Positions 33,779-44,800 of a stretch of 64,000 bases of DNA are shown here, in pieces; the first letter of the stretch is position 1, and the number at the start of each line of letters is the position of its first letter. The notes under the pieces are model-generated. The model was not told the origin of the DNA and did not search any database. It saw only the letters and a program-made list of their open reading frames with translations. The position numbers were made by a program, and so were the translations under genes. Source of the stretch: Capsicum annuum (Eukaryota; Streptophyta; Magnoliopsida; Solanales; Solanaceae); the NCBI RefSeq assembly GCF_002878395.1, contig NC_061121.1, forward strand, positions 137,204,787-137,268,786. The letters run 5' to 3'.

Positions 33779-35845
33779 TGTCACGACCCGAACCAGGGCC
33801 TGGCCGTGAAGAGCATTTCAAACCATCGAGGCCCAAAACACCCCTATTTGTTTGGTAATCATGCACCTAATTCATATGACCAAGGTAATGCGGAAGAAAC
33901 ACAATAATTTGGAAACATGGTCATAAATATGAAAAGAAACAATAATGGGGAAATAAAGTTCCCCCAATATCAATCAACCTCTAGACAACTGTCTGCGAAA
34001 AATCTATAACAAATGAATGAGTCAAGTAACCGTGTATAAACTTGGAAAAGAAACCCAGTAGACCCTAAAACTAAATATAAGATAAAAGGATAGCAGGACA
34101 TAAGACCTTCCAAAATATAGAAGGCTCACCACTTGTCTCTGCAACTCTGTCTGAATGATCTACTGATTCTCTTGACCCCTAGACTGGGCCTCTAAACCTA
34201 AGAGGTAGGAGAGGGGAGGGGCTCAACACAAAAGTACTGGCACGCAAAGATATCAAAACAAAACATAATATTTTTATAAAATATAGTTGAGAGCCATTAT
34301 AAAGTAGTTTCATATCAAATCATTTGAAAACACATAGACATAATGTAATTGTTTTCAATAACAATGAAATGCAATTGAGCTAGGTGGAATACCCTACATA
34401 ATTTAAACCAACTGTCAATCCTCGACTGCCACGGAGATTTGAGTATAAGTGAGGGAGAGACTCACAAGACCATGTAGCATGTTTTCTCGACCCAATGGTA
34501 GTGCCCAAGATCACTTTGCTCAGGCTCCTACCTATAATCCCAATTTGGGAATGACATAAAGTCTACTACTCAAGATCACTTATCCTGGTACTAAACTCTC
34601 ATGTCGGCAAACACGCTTTCCAGTGAAGAGCCCTTATACTCAAATGCATTCTTCAGGCATCCACCTATCTAATGTAAAATCAATGCATTCAAATTTTGTT
34701 CAAATCAATCACATGTCATACTCTAAAGAGTATCATCATACCCGACTTGCAAGCCATCAATATCACATGATTCTTCTCATTCAACCATTGTATTCAACAT
34801 GAATAACCTTCTCGTTTTCAAGTCAAAATCATATCAATTATCAAAATATTTCATGTCATGCTCTTCAAGATGTTTTCAAGCAATTTACATCATATGAACA
34901 TTTAAAACAAATTCATATCAAGAGAGAAAATTTCATATCATTCATGCTCTTAAGTTAACACCATTTCATAATACACACATATACATATATCATATAGCAA
35001 ATCACTTTGGGAGTAGAGCTAAGGGCCAAATCAATATAATAAAATATTTAAAAACATAATCATATTTGTAATTTCCAAACAACCATTTAAAAACATGAAC
35101 TTTTAAAGCCCATAGGATTTTTGAGATAACCAAACATACCTCGATTGCTATAAATATTGGGTGCTTCTTGAATACTACGTTGAGAGGATTCTAAATATGC
35201 AATTAGATTTTAAAACCCCCTTTTTAATGTTGAGTTGTTTGGGTTTTTATTTGAAATCCTAAGGAGAGTTCATGAACAATTTTCATGAATGATGGTGTAT
35301 TTTGGGGTCTTTGGAAACTGAATTTCATGTTTATGGCTAAATAAGGCTGGAAAAAGATCATTTTGCCCCAAAAATGCAGTGTTTAAGTCACCTGAAACCT
35401 TTACATGGGGGTACCAATTCTATCGCCTATGTTTACATAGGCACCGCCTATGCTATGGCCTATGTTTACATAGGCGCCGCCTATTACTTTGAAAGGCCAT
35501 AACTTCTTGCTTGGGTGCCAGATTTTAGCAAAATTTGTATCGTTGGAAAGCTAACTCAAAAACCTATCATTTGAAACATATTAGGCTCTATAATTTGACA
35601 TATACAAAGAGTATGGTCAATGGAAGCTAACACAAATTTAAACATCCACTAAAACTTAATCGATCGAAAAAGTTTAAACTCGTCCTTGAGTTGAAGGACC
35701 TCTATAATCTAAATTCAAGCTTGAATGGATTCACATACTATGTAAATAATTTAAATGCCATATTGGCATACGATTTATGGCTTTGAGATTATCAACACAT
35801 CGAAATCATGGTCTAAACTCTAGCCCAAAAATACAGGGTGTTACA
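33779..35845 (-). repeat. Element C 5' LTR
   Basis: On the plus strand it reads TGTCACGACCCGAACCAGGG to CAGGGTGTTACA and is the same length as the other LTR (2067 bp). It carries the same shared block at 35494-35560 and the tandem array at 35400-35487. Being the right-hand copy of a minus-strand element with the primer site on its left, it is the 5' LTR and would drive transcription leftward. Confidence 0.95.
35400..35487. repeat. 33-bp tandem array with palindromic words in the C 5' LTR
   Basis: Units at 35400-35431 (32 bp), 35432-35464 (33 bp) and a partial one at 35465-35487. CATAGGCACCGCCTATG and ATAGGCGCCGCCTAT are palindromes with 6-7 bp arms and a 3-bp centre. Confidence 0.9.
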
Positions 35846-35850
35846 ATAGG
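35846..35850. repeat. Target-site duplication of element C, right copy (ATAGG)
   Basis: It is identical to 27291-27295 and directly follows the LTR end TTACA. Confidence 0.95.
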
Positions 35851-37640
35851 CTACAATTGTAACACATTCCATAATCTAACACATAAAATTCAGGGGAAAT
35901 ACGAATTTGACAAGCATTCTTTTAAGGAAACAACATTCTATAGTGTCATAGGCTTTTCTTAACTCAACTTTTAGCACACAAGTAGGAGACAGTCCTTTTC
36001 TTGTATATCATTTAAATATTTCATGGGTGAAGATCATATTTTCAAAGATGGATCTTCCTTCTATTAAAGCTGAATAGGAGGAGCTTATAATGGTATTCAT
36101 TACTCTATTATATTTGTTAAAACCTTAGTAATGATCTTGTAGAATATAGTACAACATGCTATAGGCCTATAGTCTTTAACTACTGTGGGTGCAGGTACCT
36201 TTTTCACAAGTGTTACTGTTGTGCAGCTAAAAGTTTTAAGCATTTTACCTGTGGTAAAGAACTCTTGAAGAACCAATACTACATCTGATTTCATTGTGTT
36301 CCACTGACTGGTGTAGAATTCAATAGAGATCGTATCCACTCTTAGTGATTTCTCAATTTCCATGTATTTTATAGAATTCATGATATCCTCTTCTGTAACC
36401 TACTATATGAGTGACACCTTTTATGGATTAGATAAATAAGGACTTCTTCTGATGACCTATGATTTTGGTAAAGGCAACTCATCAGTAGCAGTTCCTAGCA
36501 GGTTGGTAAAGAAGGATATAAAATCCTATTCTACTAAGATTAAATCTACAATCTTTAGTCCTTAATCAGTATAGATTAATCTAATAACATTTCTACTTGC
36601 CCTAATCCTGCATTGTGCATGAAAAAATTTAGAGTTAGAGTTCCCACAGGTAATCCAATTATCCCTAGTTTTTTGTCTTAGTTCTTGATCTTCCACTAGA
36701 CTCCATTGGTGCAGTTTCTCAACAATTATTCTCTCCTACTCTATAAAAGTTTGATTTAACAAATCATTGGCTAACTTGTCTTGAGTAATTGCTAGCTATT
36801 TTCTGGTAGTATGCAAGTGGCTCTCACGTTAAGATAGATAAGATTTTAGCCCTTTTTGGTTAGTCTTTAGTTCTTTAAAATTCTGAGAAAACTGATAAAC
36901 CTTAGTCCCAGTGTATCTTTGACTCTAGGTACTTGCAACAATTTTTGGGAACTTATGATGTTACATGATTATAGTTTATAACATGAAAGGCTTTGGTCTA
37001 TTACTCACTGTAGGATAGCACTAAAATAAGATAAGAGAATAATCGAAAATTATTGGTAGTAGGTAGTCTGTCTATACTAATCCATAGGTTTGTAACTACT
37101 TATAATTGCCCATAGCCCAGTTAATTATTGAATATACACTGTGGTTTCACTCCTGCTTATTGTAGAAAGAATAATAGTAGCCTCTTAATATTAGGGAAGT
37201 AAGTTATAGGGCATTCAAGCAATCCCTAAAATCTTGTGTCTTAGTAGGTGTAACAGGGGAGCCCAACCTGTCATCAGAACTTAATATGGCATTGAAGTCT
37301 CCACTTAGGATCCAAGGTTCCTGAATGTTTGTACTCAAACCCCTCAAGGCAGACCATAATGTTATTCTTTTAGCAGCAGTATTTTTTGCATATATAATAG
37401 TAACATAAGAAGCAAAGGAATCTGTTGGACTCTCCACATAACAATGTATAAACAGTTTATAAGAGATTAATACCTAAACCTGCACATGATTTTTCCATAG
37501 TAACCAAATTTGACCATTCGGAGCCATTGGATAATTACAACAAGTATTCTAATCTTGTGCAACCTTTTCTAGTATATTGAGACTTTTAAGCTTCTTCATT
37601 CTTATTTTTAGGCATCTCACTATATCTATCTTATGTCATA
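35851..37640 (-). pseudogene. LINE ORF2, first half: endonuclease and start of reverse transcriptase
   Basis: Minus strand. 37600-37204 is the endonuclease N-terminal region: GQIWLLWKNHVQV, a VTIIYAKN segment and EPWILSGDFNAILSSDDRLG, the conserved Gly-Asp-Phe-Asn motif of the APE-type nuclease. 36600-36390 is the connector. 36381-36100 begins the RT with VTLVKKVPAPTVVKDYRPIA and CCTIFYKIITKVLTNII. 36050-35851 continues in shifted frames with AFIEGRSIFENMIF, the motif CVLKVELRKAYDTIE (catalytic Asp of KVDLRKAYD replaced by Glu) and MECVTIVAY, where element C interrupts. Multiple stops are present. Confidence 0.85.
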
Positions 37641-38451
37641 CTAGAAAGAGCTTTAGCTCTTTCTGCTAGAGGGGTTGGTTCAATCCTCTCATTCTAAGTT
37701 GCCAAACTCATTTTATGTTTTGTGGTTTTCAAACATCCCTTGGTACGCCCTCATAATCACCCATACTTTTCAAGTTTGAGAACCTATTGTCACTCCTAGA
37801 AGTGCATGCCCCATATTTTAGTGCAATCCCACCAATCCCAGTTGCATGCTGGATGCTTTACACATGTAGTTCCTAGTCACTTTCCAAGTTATGGGTCTGC
37901 ATCTAGTTAAGTGGTGGAGGGGTGGTAGTTTTGTTACTTATAGCATTCCTCATTTCTTTTACTTTTCATTCTTCATGTGCAGGTCTTTTCCTTTTTCTGT
38001 TCCTCCTTTTTCTTTTTTGGTTTTTCTTGGAAGTCCTTCTCGAATACCCTCCTCTGTCATGTAGTTATCAATCATCAGTAGAGTGCCCAAAACATAGACA
38101 ATGGCTACAAAATTTGGGTTTCCTATCATACTCAATTGGTTGATAAAATGTTCTATTCGGAGTCACCATTTCAATGGATTCAATTAATGGTTGGGATGAA
38201 TTTGGATAAATTCTCCACTACCCATGAATGAGTTTGCACCTAGAATGGCATGACCCCTAATCTGCTCCTAATTGATTACACTCTAATTATACTTGTCACC
38301 ATTTCAATGGATTCAATTAATAGTTGGGATGCATCCACTTTAACACCGACACAAACATAAGATATACGTTCCATGCTAGCAGTATAATGGTTTATGTAAA
38401 GAGGATGACTAATTCCACTGGCTATCTTACTCAATCCATCACCTGACCAAT
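37641..38451 (-). pseudogene. LINE ORF1: DUF4283-like RNA-binding part and zinc knuckle, rearranged
   Basis: Minus strand. 38451-38299 reads YWSGDGLSKIASGISHPLYI, then YTASMERISYVCVGVKVDAS and LLIESIEMVT, the C-terminal part of the DUF4283 domain found in ORF1 of plant L1-like elements. After a foreign patch (38197-38298) the same residues restart as QPLIESIEMVT and continue into PIEYDRKPKFCSHCLCFGHS, a CX2CX4H knuckle whose last Cys codon is now TGA (38072-38109). The linker down to 37641 is charged and Ser/Lys-rich. ORF1 proteins bind the element RNA. The strongly hydrophobic plus-strand frame at 37922-38143 is the antisense of this linker. Confidence 0.75.
38197..38298 (+). repeat. 102-bp LTR patch inside LINE ORF1, flanked by a ~36-bp duplication
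   Basis: AATTTGGATAAATTCTCCAC, CATGAATGAGTTTGCACC, GAATGGCATGACCCC and ATTACACTCTAATTAT match the plus-oriented block B LTR at 20161-20262 and 25375-25475. The patch is flanked by GTCACCATTTCAATGGATTC...GGTTGGGATG at 38161-38196 and by a near-identical copy at 38297-38333. The LINE reading frame is intact on each side of it. Confidence 0.8.
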
Positions 38452-39711
38452 ACCCAACAAGATTTGGGGTTGTATCCATGAGGAATAATATGAGTGATGA
38501 ATGAGTGAGTTCAAAATGAAAGAACTTACTAAATTCAAATCTAAAATCCAAATATTTTAGGTATTTTTAATATTTTCAAAGATATAACAATTTTTGGGCT
38601 TCTAGAGTACTAACTCGAGGATGGGTAAGCTAATTTTTTAGGAATTAGAGTCAATCTCTTAATAAAATAGTAAATTCTTTCTAGGTTCTTTCAAAAACCT
38701 CATGAATTTGGAAAAACAAACAATCCAATACCTTAATTAGCACCCTTATTTCTAAGAGAGCACTATAAAATGAGTTAACTCAAACAACACCCTTATTTCT
38801 AAGATAATGACATCCAACAGGTTAACACAAGTTATAGTTTGCAAATACCCCTCACCCAATACCCTTACTTCAAGGATAGTATGGTATCCTAAACAATTGG
38901 GGTTTTAAACTATAATTATTAGTTTAAATATGGGGTAAAAGAAAAACTCACAACAAATAGCTAATTAAATAGAAAAACAAACAACACCCATAAACTAATC
39001 ACAACCTATTCAAGCATAACCCTAAGATGAAGAATTATCTACTCATAAATATAAAAAGTAAAGATGTGCCAAAATATCCACCAAATTGATCAATGAATGA
39101 TAAAGAGAATGCAAACCTAATCTTTTAGTTTCAACAAATATTTACTGGAAATTTCCAATCCTTAACTTAAGAATTACACTAATTGATTCTTTACCCAAGA
39201 GTAGTACAATAGTTTCTTAAAAATTGGAAGATAAATGATGGTTGGATAAAATATAGATGATGAAATTAAGCTAAAGGCCCCTATTCAAGCCCCAATTCAA
39301 CAATTACCAAATATTACAAAGTTGCCACCATTCTTTTAAGAAAATTTCAACTCTGCACTTGAAATTTTTCCACCCCATTACGATCGTCGTCTCTTGACCA
39401 CGTTCGCGTCTCCCACGATTGATAAAGTTTTAATTGACCTCAGATCATAATTTGAGACTCTCAGGTCGTGATTGCAGTAACCGGGAGTCGATTATTTGGT
39501 TTGATTTCAAGCATTTGGCTCTTTTCTCTCATATTTCTTCTCTTTTACCTTTTCCTCAGCTCATCGTTATCAAGTTTCCTTTCTCATGTTTTCATTTTAA
39601 CTTTTTCTACACCAATGAGCGTTAAGTAAGAAATTAACAATAAATCAATATTAAAGCATGATAATTTATATTTAAAAGGTGCTAGTAAGTTGTCAAATTT
39701 CTGACTTATCA
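38452..39711 (-). repeat. Block B right LTR (inverted), truncated at its 3' end
   Basis: Read on the minus strand from 39711 it begins TGATAAGTCAGAAATTTGAC and aligns with the two direct LTRs of B to about CTCATGGATACAACCCC at 38452. The last ~100 bp are missing. Its outer end abuts GTTAA and the resumed element A LTR. Confidence 0.85.
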
Positions 39712-39716
39712 GTTAA
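39712..39716. repeat. Target-site duplication of block B, right copy (GTTAA)
   Basis: It is identical to 19062-19066 and followed by AAATGCTTAG, which matches AAATGCTCAA after the same site in the uninterrupted A LTR at 46675. Confidence 0.85.
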
Positions 39717-41353
39717 AAATGCTTAGTTTTTTTTCACTTAGGGTGATGGGATTTTAGCCTTTTTAGTCCATGTCCTTTAATCATAAAATAACCCCATTCC
39801 CTTAAGTTTTAAAACACCAAGTCATTTTTTTTTCTTCTTAAACTCAAAATTCAAGACAATCAAGGGTTTCATAGTGAATTCATTAACCGGGCTCCAAACT
39901 TTTACTTTGTTATTAATTCCCTGTGTATTTCTTCAATGTATCTCATTCCCTAAATTAAATTTTACATTATTGCATTTATTTAATCTTTATCCATGTTGTT
40001 TAAAAAGATGGATTTGAAATTGAGTTGAGGGATTTTGATTCGTATCACTTGAATTACTTTTTGTATGCTTTAAATTGATGATTTATACTTTAAATTTATG
40101 GTTTTTGAACTGAATGGGTGTGTTGTCCTGGGAATTGGAATGGGAACATAGTTTTCCCCATATTGATGAATTCTTAGCTTGATAATGGTATTGACCTCAA
40201 CCAAGTTGATGAATTTTGTTTTTAAACAAGGATAATTGTATAATTTAACTTATTTGTAAACCCAATTACAGTGTATTAGTGGATAATTGGTTAAAATGGA
40301 TTTGAAAGGCCTTTCGTAGCCTTGGTTTAGATTTTTAATTGGAACTTTGGAGTCTAATATTACATGGATTGGTTTTGAATAATTCTGTAAGACTGCGAGC
40401 ATAATTGGTGAGACTATACCAAGTAGTAAATGCCTTAATATAAGATTTCATGGTTAATGGTTGGGTTTATATGCAAATTGTTTTAATTTGGGATTAAAGG
40501 GGAATTATGTAGCTTACAATGAAGGTATCGTACTGAGGGAACAAACACCAAAAACTACATTAGTTGATGTAGGAGTCTGAATGACAATGTGCTTAGTTCA
40601 CATGTTATATTTTGGAATAGATAGAGACTTGATGTCTTTATTCTTTCCTTTGGTTTCCTTAGTTTGTGAGGTTAACACGTACTAGGCCCTTTTAGTGGGG
40701 GGAGCTGAATGCATTAGCCTATGGGTGCCTTTAGGATGGAGTAAGCAACACAATTTAGGTTTATGATTTAAACTCTCATTTTCATGACCCTTTACCCTAT
40801 CCCAATTTTTTGTATATACATATATGAATATGTGCATGTGGTTTTGACTAGTTTTGCAAATGGCATTATTTAATCACTTTCTGTGAGTTACATCCTAGTA
40901 TTTATCCCACTGACCATCACTGGATGCTATATTATTTCATGATGTAGGGTCCGAAGGGTGTTCAATTTCTTCTATGCAGTGTTAAGTGGTTTGATACATA
41001 TATTGAGTTGTTGAGAAGTGGTGAGTCTCTAAATTTTGGAAGGACTTGTTATTTCACTAGTTTTTTTATTCTCTTAGTATTTCATTTTGGATTCTTTTTA
41101 GTTAAAGTTCGGGACATGTCCTGACTTAGTTTGATATTTTAATATTAGAGGCTTTTATGGACAAATGTGGGTTGGATTGTTGGTTTGACTCTTGGAACAT
41201 TTATTTGACTTATTTATCTTCTTATTACTAACTTGATTATCTTTCACTTTATTATTATTATGGTGCTCTTGAATAAAGGATAAGGGAATAGTCTTCGGTC
41301 CAAGGCAGGCTTGAGAGACCTGTCATAACTAGGCCCTAGTTTGGGTTGTGACA
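39717..41353 (+). repeat. Element A 5' LTR, second part (after insertion B)
   Basis: It continues the A LTR: AGGGTGATGGGATTTTAGCC, AACCGGGCTCCAAACTTT and later blocks match 46690-48260. It ends CCCTAGTTTGGGTTGTGACA at 41353, followed by a primer site. 40920-40950 has the CATCACTGGATGCTATATT...GATGTAGGGTC segment common to these LTRs. Confidence 0.85.
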
Positions 41354-41540
41354 AGCATGGTATTAGATGCACAGTTCAGAGTCTTTGGGTGTCCATAAAA
41401 TCGTATTGAGTAGAGTTTTTTTTATCAGTGTGTAGTGTGCCACACTTATAAGGGGAAGGATACTATGTATTTAGGAATGTTTTCCTTTCTCATGTTCTAT
41501 TTTATGATATAGAATCTAGTGTCATGAAACTTCTCTAATT
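41354..41540 (+). other. Element A primer-binding site and conserved leader
   Basis: TGGTATTAGATGC (41358-41370) is close to the initiator-Met primer site. The leader GGGTGTCCATAAAATCGTAT, GAGTAGAGT, GTGTGCCACACTTATAAGGG and TTTAGGAATGTTTTCC is shared with G, H and C. Confidence 0.75.
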
Positions 41541-41576
41541 CTTGGCTTACAAATATTTCAGATCATTCCTCCTAAA

Positions 41577-42740
41577 AGATTTGATGGTCATAGAAAATCT
41601 GCTGGAATCTCATTTCTAGCTGAGGGAACTTGCCCTATTTCTGGAGTGCAGACCCAGTCTAGGGTCCCTACTCTTAACTATGTCACCCTATGTGGAGTTC
41701 TACCAAGCCCTACTAGTCTTTCTTAGGCTTTCCAATTTGGTAATATATATGCTCAGTCACCTCACGGAGATATCTCTAATGTAGAGTTTCGTCAGTCTAT
41801 TCATATGGCTACTCAGTTTGTGGTATTGCAGTTTTGTCAGTCTGATCATGTTAGTTCTATTACTAATTCATCTGATTTCACTCGGGTTGGCTAGTTTATG
41901 TTGTTGAATCCCCCAAATTGTACAGGCTTTAAGGTTGAGAAAAATCCTTAGAAGTTTATTGATGAGATAGAAAAGATTTTTAGGGTGATGCATGCTACTA
42001 ATAATGAAGGTGTAAATTTTGTTGAGTATCAATTAAAAGGTGTATCTTATTACTGATATAAGGAATGGGAATCAATGATAGGAGATGACATTGAGCCAAC
42101 TATATGGGATGAGTTTTCAAAGGCCTTTCTTGATCACATTTTTCCTCAGGAGTGTAGGGAAGTTAAGGCTGAAGAGTTTGTGAACTTGAAGTAGGGTAAG
42201 ATGAGTGTTGAGGAGTATACCCTGAAGTTTTAGTAGTTGTCCCATTATACTCCAGAGTTTGTGTATAATAAGAGGTCTAGAATGGGGAAGTTTGCTTGTA
42301 GTTTGTCCCATGACTTAGTATTTGATTGTAAGGTTGCAATGGTAAACAATGATATGAACATCTCCAGGCTGGTGGTTTATATATAGTAGGTAGAGAATGA
42401 GAAAAAAAAGTAGGTAGAGATGGGAGAGAGGTAGAACAAGAAGTTTAGGTATTCAGAGTAAGATATAGATCAGCAGAATACTGGGAGAGAGGTAGACAGT
42501 AAACGAAGAAGATGAATTAGGGAAATTCATATTAGTAGCTAGTGGTCCTTATGCTAAGCCTTCTAGTGATCATCATTTTTAGAATAAAAGTAGTCCTACG
42601 GCACAGGGTTCCCAGTCTCAAGTTAGTGGAGCTTAGTTAACCCCACCTTATTCTTCTTGTTGAAATTATGGGCAGTTTCACCATAGATATTATGAAGAGG
42701 GGAGGATCTTCTATTTTAATTATGTTTAGCCTAGTCATCT
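41577..42740 (+). pseudogene. Element A gag with decayed zinc knuckle
   Basis: After the N-terminal part (about 41577-41900) the gag core reads LNPPNCTGFKVEKNP, stop, KFIDEIEKIFRVMHATNN, VNFVEYQLKGVSYY, TIWDEFSKAFLDHIFPQE, REVKAEEFVNLK, stop, GKMSVEEYTLKF and MGKFACSLSHDLVFDCKVAM. This is the retrotransposon gag domain that forms the particle shell. TAG stops stand at 41949-41951 and 42192-42194, where Gln is conserved. A linker with SSDHHF, AQGSQSQVSGA follows. The knuckle region (42645-42690) has lost its second Cys to a stop and reads roughly SSC-NYGQFHHRYY. Non-functional. Confidence 0.85.
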
Positions 42741-42829
42741 ACAATAAAATTTTCCCATAGCCAAAGTTTCTAGTAGAGCTAATAAGGTTCTAATTGCTAC
42801 TTCTTCAACTTCAGCACCTAAGCGTGCCA

Positions 42830-43347
42830 CTTCAGGTACCGACATGGCCGAAATCATCTCTATGAACTTGTTACTCATCTAGAGCCTGAGTTATCTCTCT
42901 ATGTTGTTACTGGTATATTACAGCTCTTCTCTAATGATATTTATTATTTGCTTGATTTAGGTTTAACCATATTTTATGTGACCCCTTATATCGCTATACA
43001 CTTTAATTTTAGTCGTATAAAATATTTCTTACTCCTCTTTTGTGTCTACTCCGGTAAGTGATTATATCATGGCTAAGAAAATTTATAGGGGTTATGTGGT
43101 GTCCATGTTTCATAGGAAGACATTGGTGGCTTTAATAGAGCTTGACATTGTAGATTTTGATATAATATTGGGGATGGATTTTCACCATTCGTGCTATGCT
43201 TCTCAGGATTGTCGAACCCAGAAGGTCAATTTCTATGTTCCTAATAAACCAATGATTGAATGGGAGGGTAGTTACTTAGTACCTAAAGGGAGGGTTATCT
43301 CATATCTTAGAGCTCAAAAATTATTTTCTAAAAGGGTGTTTATATAA
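42830..43347 (+). pseudogene. Element A retropepsin-like protease region
   Basis: The best-preserved part is an open frame of 101 codons at 43042-43347: STPVSDYIMAKKIYRGYVV, RKTLVALIELDIVDFDIILG, MDFHHSCYASQDCRTQKVNF and GSYLVPKGRVISYLRAQKLF. This is the C-terminal half of the RVP_2-type aspartic protease of plant gypsy elements and the spacer to RT. The N-terminal half with the active Asp (expected LLDLGLT-like at about 42950) is frameshifted and reads CLI-V. The enzyme would cut the polyprotein. Confidence 0.8.
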
Positions 43348-43399
43348 TCTAATTTGGGTTAAGGATTCTAGCTTTGAAAATGCTTCTTTGTAATCTATC

Positions 43400-44800
43400 C
43401 CTTTGGTTAATGAAATTCTTAAAGTATTTCTTGATTATCTTTCTTAGATTCCTCCTGATTAGGAAATAGATTTTGGGATTGATTTGCTACTAGAAACTCA
43501 TCTTATTTCTATTCCTCCTTATAGGATGGCTCCAATTGAATTAAAAAAGATAAAGCAGCAAATAAAGAATCTTTTTCATTAGGGTTTCATTTATTCTTGT
43601 GTTTCTCCATGGGGTGCTCCTGTACTTTTTATGTGAAAGAATGATGGGTCTCTTAAGATATGTATAGACTATCGTCATCTGAATAAGGTGACCATGAAAA
43701 TATTTCCCTCTTCTTAGGATTGATGATCTTTTTTACGAAGTTCAAGGATATAAATGCTTCTTTAGGATTGATCTTTGTTCGGGCAATGATCGGCTAAAAA
43801 TTAGGGAGGTTAATATTCCCAAGACTACTTTCCAAACCTAGTATGGCCATTATGAGTTTTTGGTTATGTTATTTGGGTTGACTAATGCTCCAGCAACTTT
43901 CATAGATCATATGAATTGAGTGCTTAGGTAGTTTATGGATTTGTTTGTTATAGTCTTCACTGATGACATCTTGGTGTACTCTAAGAGTGAGGAGGATTAT
44001 GTGAATCACCTTCTAGTTATGTTGTAAACTCTTAAGGACCAAAAGTTGTATGCTAAATTTGGTAAGTGTGAGTTTTGGCTGAATACTTTTGAGTTTTGTT
44101 TAGCATGTTATTTCAAGTGAGGGGATCAAGGTGGATCCTCAAAAAGTTAAGAAAGTTAAAAAATTGCCTAGACCCATATCTCCAACCGATATTAGGAACT
44201 TCTTGGATTTGGCTGGGTATTATAGGAGGTTTCTGGAGAGTTCATCTACTATTGTTGCTCTATTCACAAAGGTTACGTAGAAAAGGTTATGTACTTGTAG
44301 TCTAATTCATGCGATGGTAGTTTAAGAAGTTGAAGGATAGGTTGACGTTTGTGCTAGTTTTGATAAAGCCCGAGGCTACTGATAGGTTTGTTGTATATTT
44401 TGATGCATTCCATATAGGACTGGGTTGTGTTTTGATGTAAAATGGTAAGGTTGTAGCTTATTCTTCCAGGAAGCATAAAGTTTATGAGAGGAATTTCTCA
44501 ACTCATGATATAGAGTTGGCAACATGGTCTTCGCTTTGAAGAATTGGTGCCACTACTTGTGTGAGGTGCATGTTGGTATTTATTTGGATAATAAGAGCTT
44601 GTAGTATGTGTTTACATTGAAGGAATAGAATCTTCGGCAGAGGTCGCGACTCTAGTTTCTTAAGGATTATGACATAAGCTTGTACTGCTATCCAAGTAAA
44701 GTTAATATTATTGTTGATGCTCTTTGTAGGTTATCCATGGGGCATTTGGCTCACATTAGTGAGGAAAATAGAGGATTAGTAAAGGATATTCACAGTTTCG
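43400..44800 (+). pseudogene. Element A reverse transcriptase and RNase H
   Basis: RT: IDLLLETHLISIPPYRMAPI (about 43480), SPWGAPVLF and KNDGSLKICIDYRHLNKVT (43600-43700), a frameshifted fingers/palm region, FLVMLFGLTNAPATF (43855-43905), and the catalytic segment FTDDILVYSKSEEDY with the DD pair at 43961-43966 intact. Then the connection with FLDLAGYYRRF-type sequence (about 44200). RNase H: ATDRFVVYFDAFHIGLGCVL (44378-44440), IVDALCRLSMG at about 44715. TAG at 44602-44604 replaces Gln in the SLQYVF motif. Frameshifts near 43720, 43990-44090 and 44270 break it. Confidence 0.85.

Larger units (their letters stand above)
27296..35845 (-). mobile_element. Element C: non-autonomous LTR retrotransposon (LARD-like), nested in the LINE RT
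   Basis: 8550 bp with two LTRs of 2067 bp each, TG...CA ends, a primer-binding site, a polypurine tract and a 5-bp duplication. Transcription is on the minus strand. The 4416-bp internal region has no gag or pol signature on either strand; its longest frames are about 60 codons. It keeps the primer site and the leader of coding gypsy elements such as A. Large retrotransposon derivatives of this sort depend on proteins from other elements. It is the youngest visible insertion in the nest, yet its two LTRs differ at many sites. Confidence 0.9.
25579..38451 (-). mobile_element. LINE (plant L1-like), minus strand, inserted in block B and split by element C
   Basis: Minus strand, right to left: ORF1 with a DUF4283-like part and zinc knuckle (38451-37641), ORF2 endonuclease and first half of RT (37640-35851), element C, second half of RT and the zf-RVT end (27290-25784), then a T-rich stretch on the plus strand (25575-25615), equivalent to the 3' A-rich end. 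Removal of C joins the RT frames. Its 5' side abuts an inverted LTR and no target-site duplication was identified. Confidence 0.85.
19067..39711. mobile_element. Block B: Tat-like non-autonomous LTR element with inverted outer LTRs, nested in the A 5' LTR
   Basis: Both outer ends are the same LTR terminus: TGATAAATTGTAAATTTGAC on the left reading inward, and TGATAAGTCAGAAATTTGAC on the right reading inward on the minus strand. The 5-bp duplication GTTAA lies outside. Contents: LTR (+) 19067-20507, primer site, small gag remnant, non-coding internal part, LTR (+) 24254-25578, LINE with nested C, and LTR (-) 38452-39711. A normal LTR element has two LTRs in direct orientation, so B is structurally abnormal. 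Confidence 0.75.

Noticed and set aside
37922..38143. Plus-strand 73-codon frame with a very hydrophobic Leu/Phe stretch, resembling a membrane protein
   Set aside because: It is antisense to the Lys/Glu/Ser-rich linker of LINE ORF1. AAG/GAA codons read backwards give Leu and Phe, and no promoter or homology supports it.
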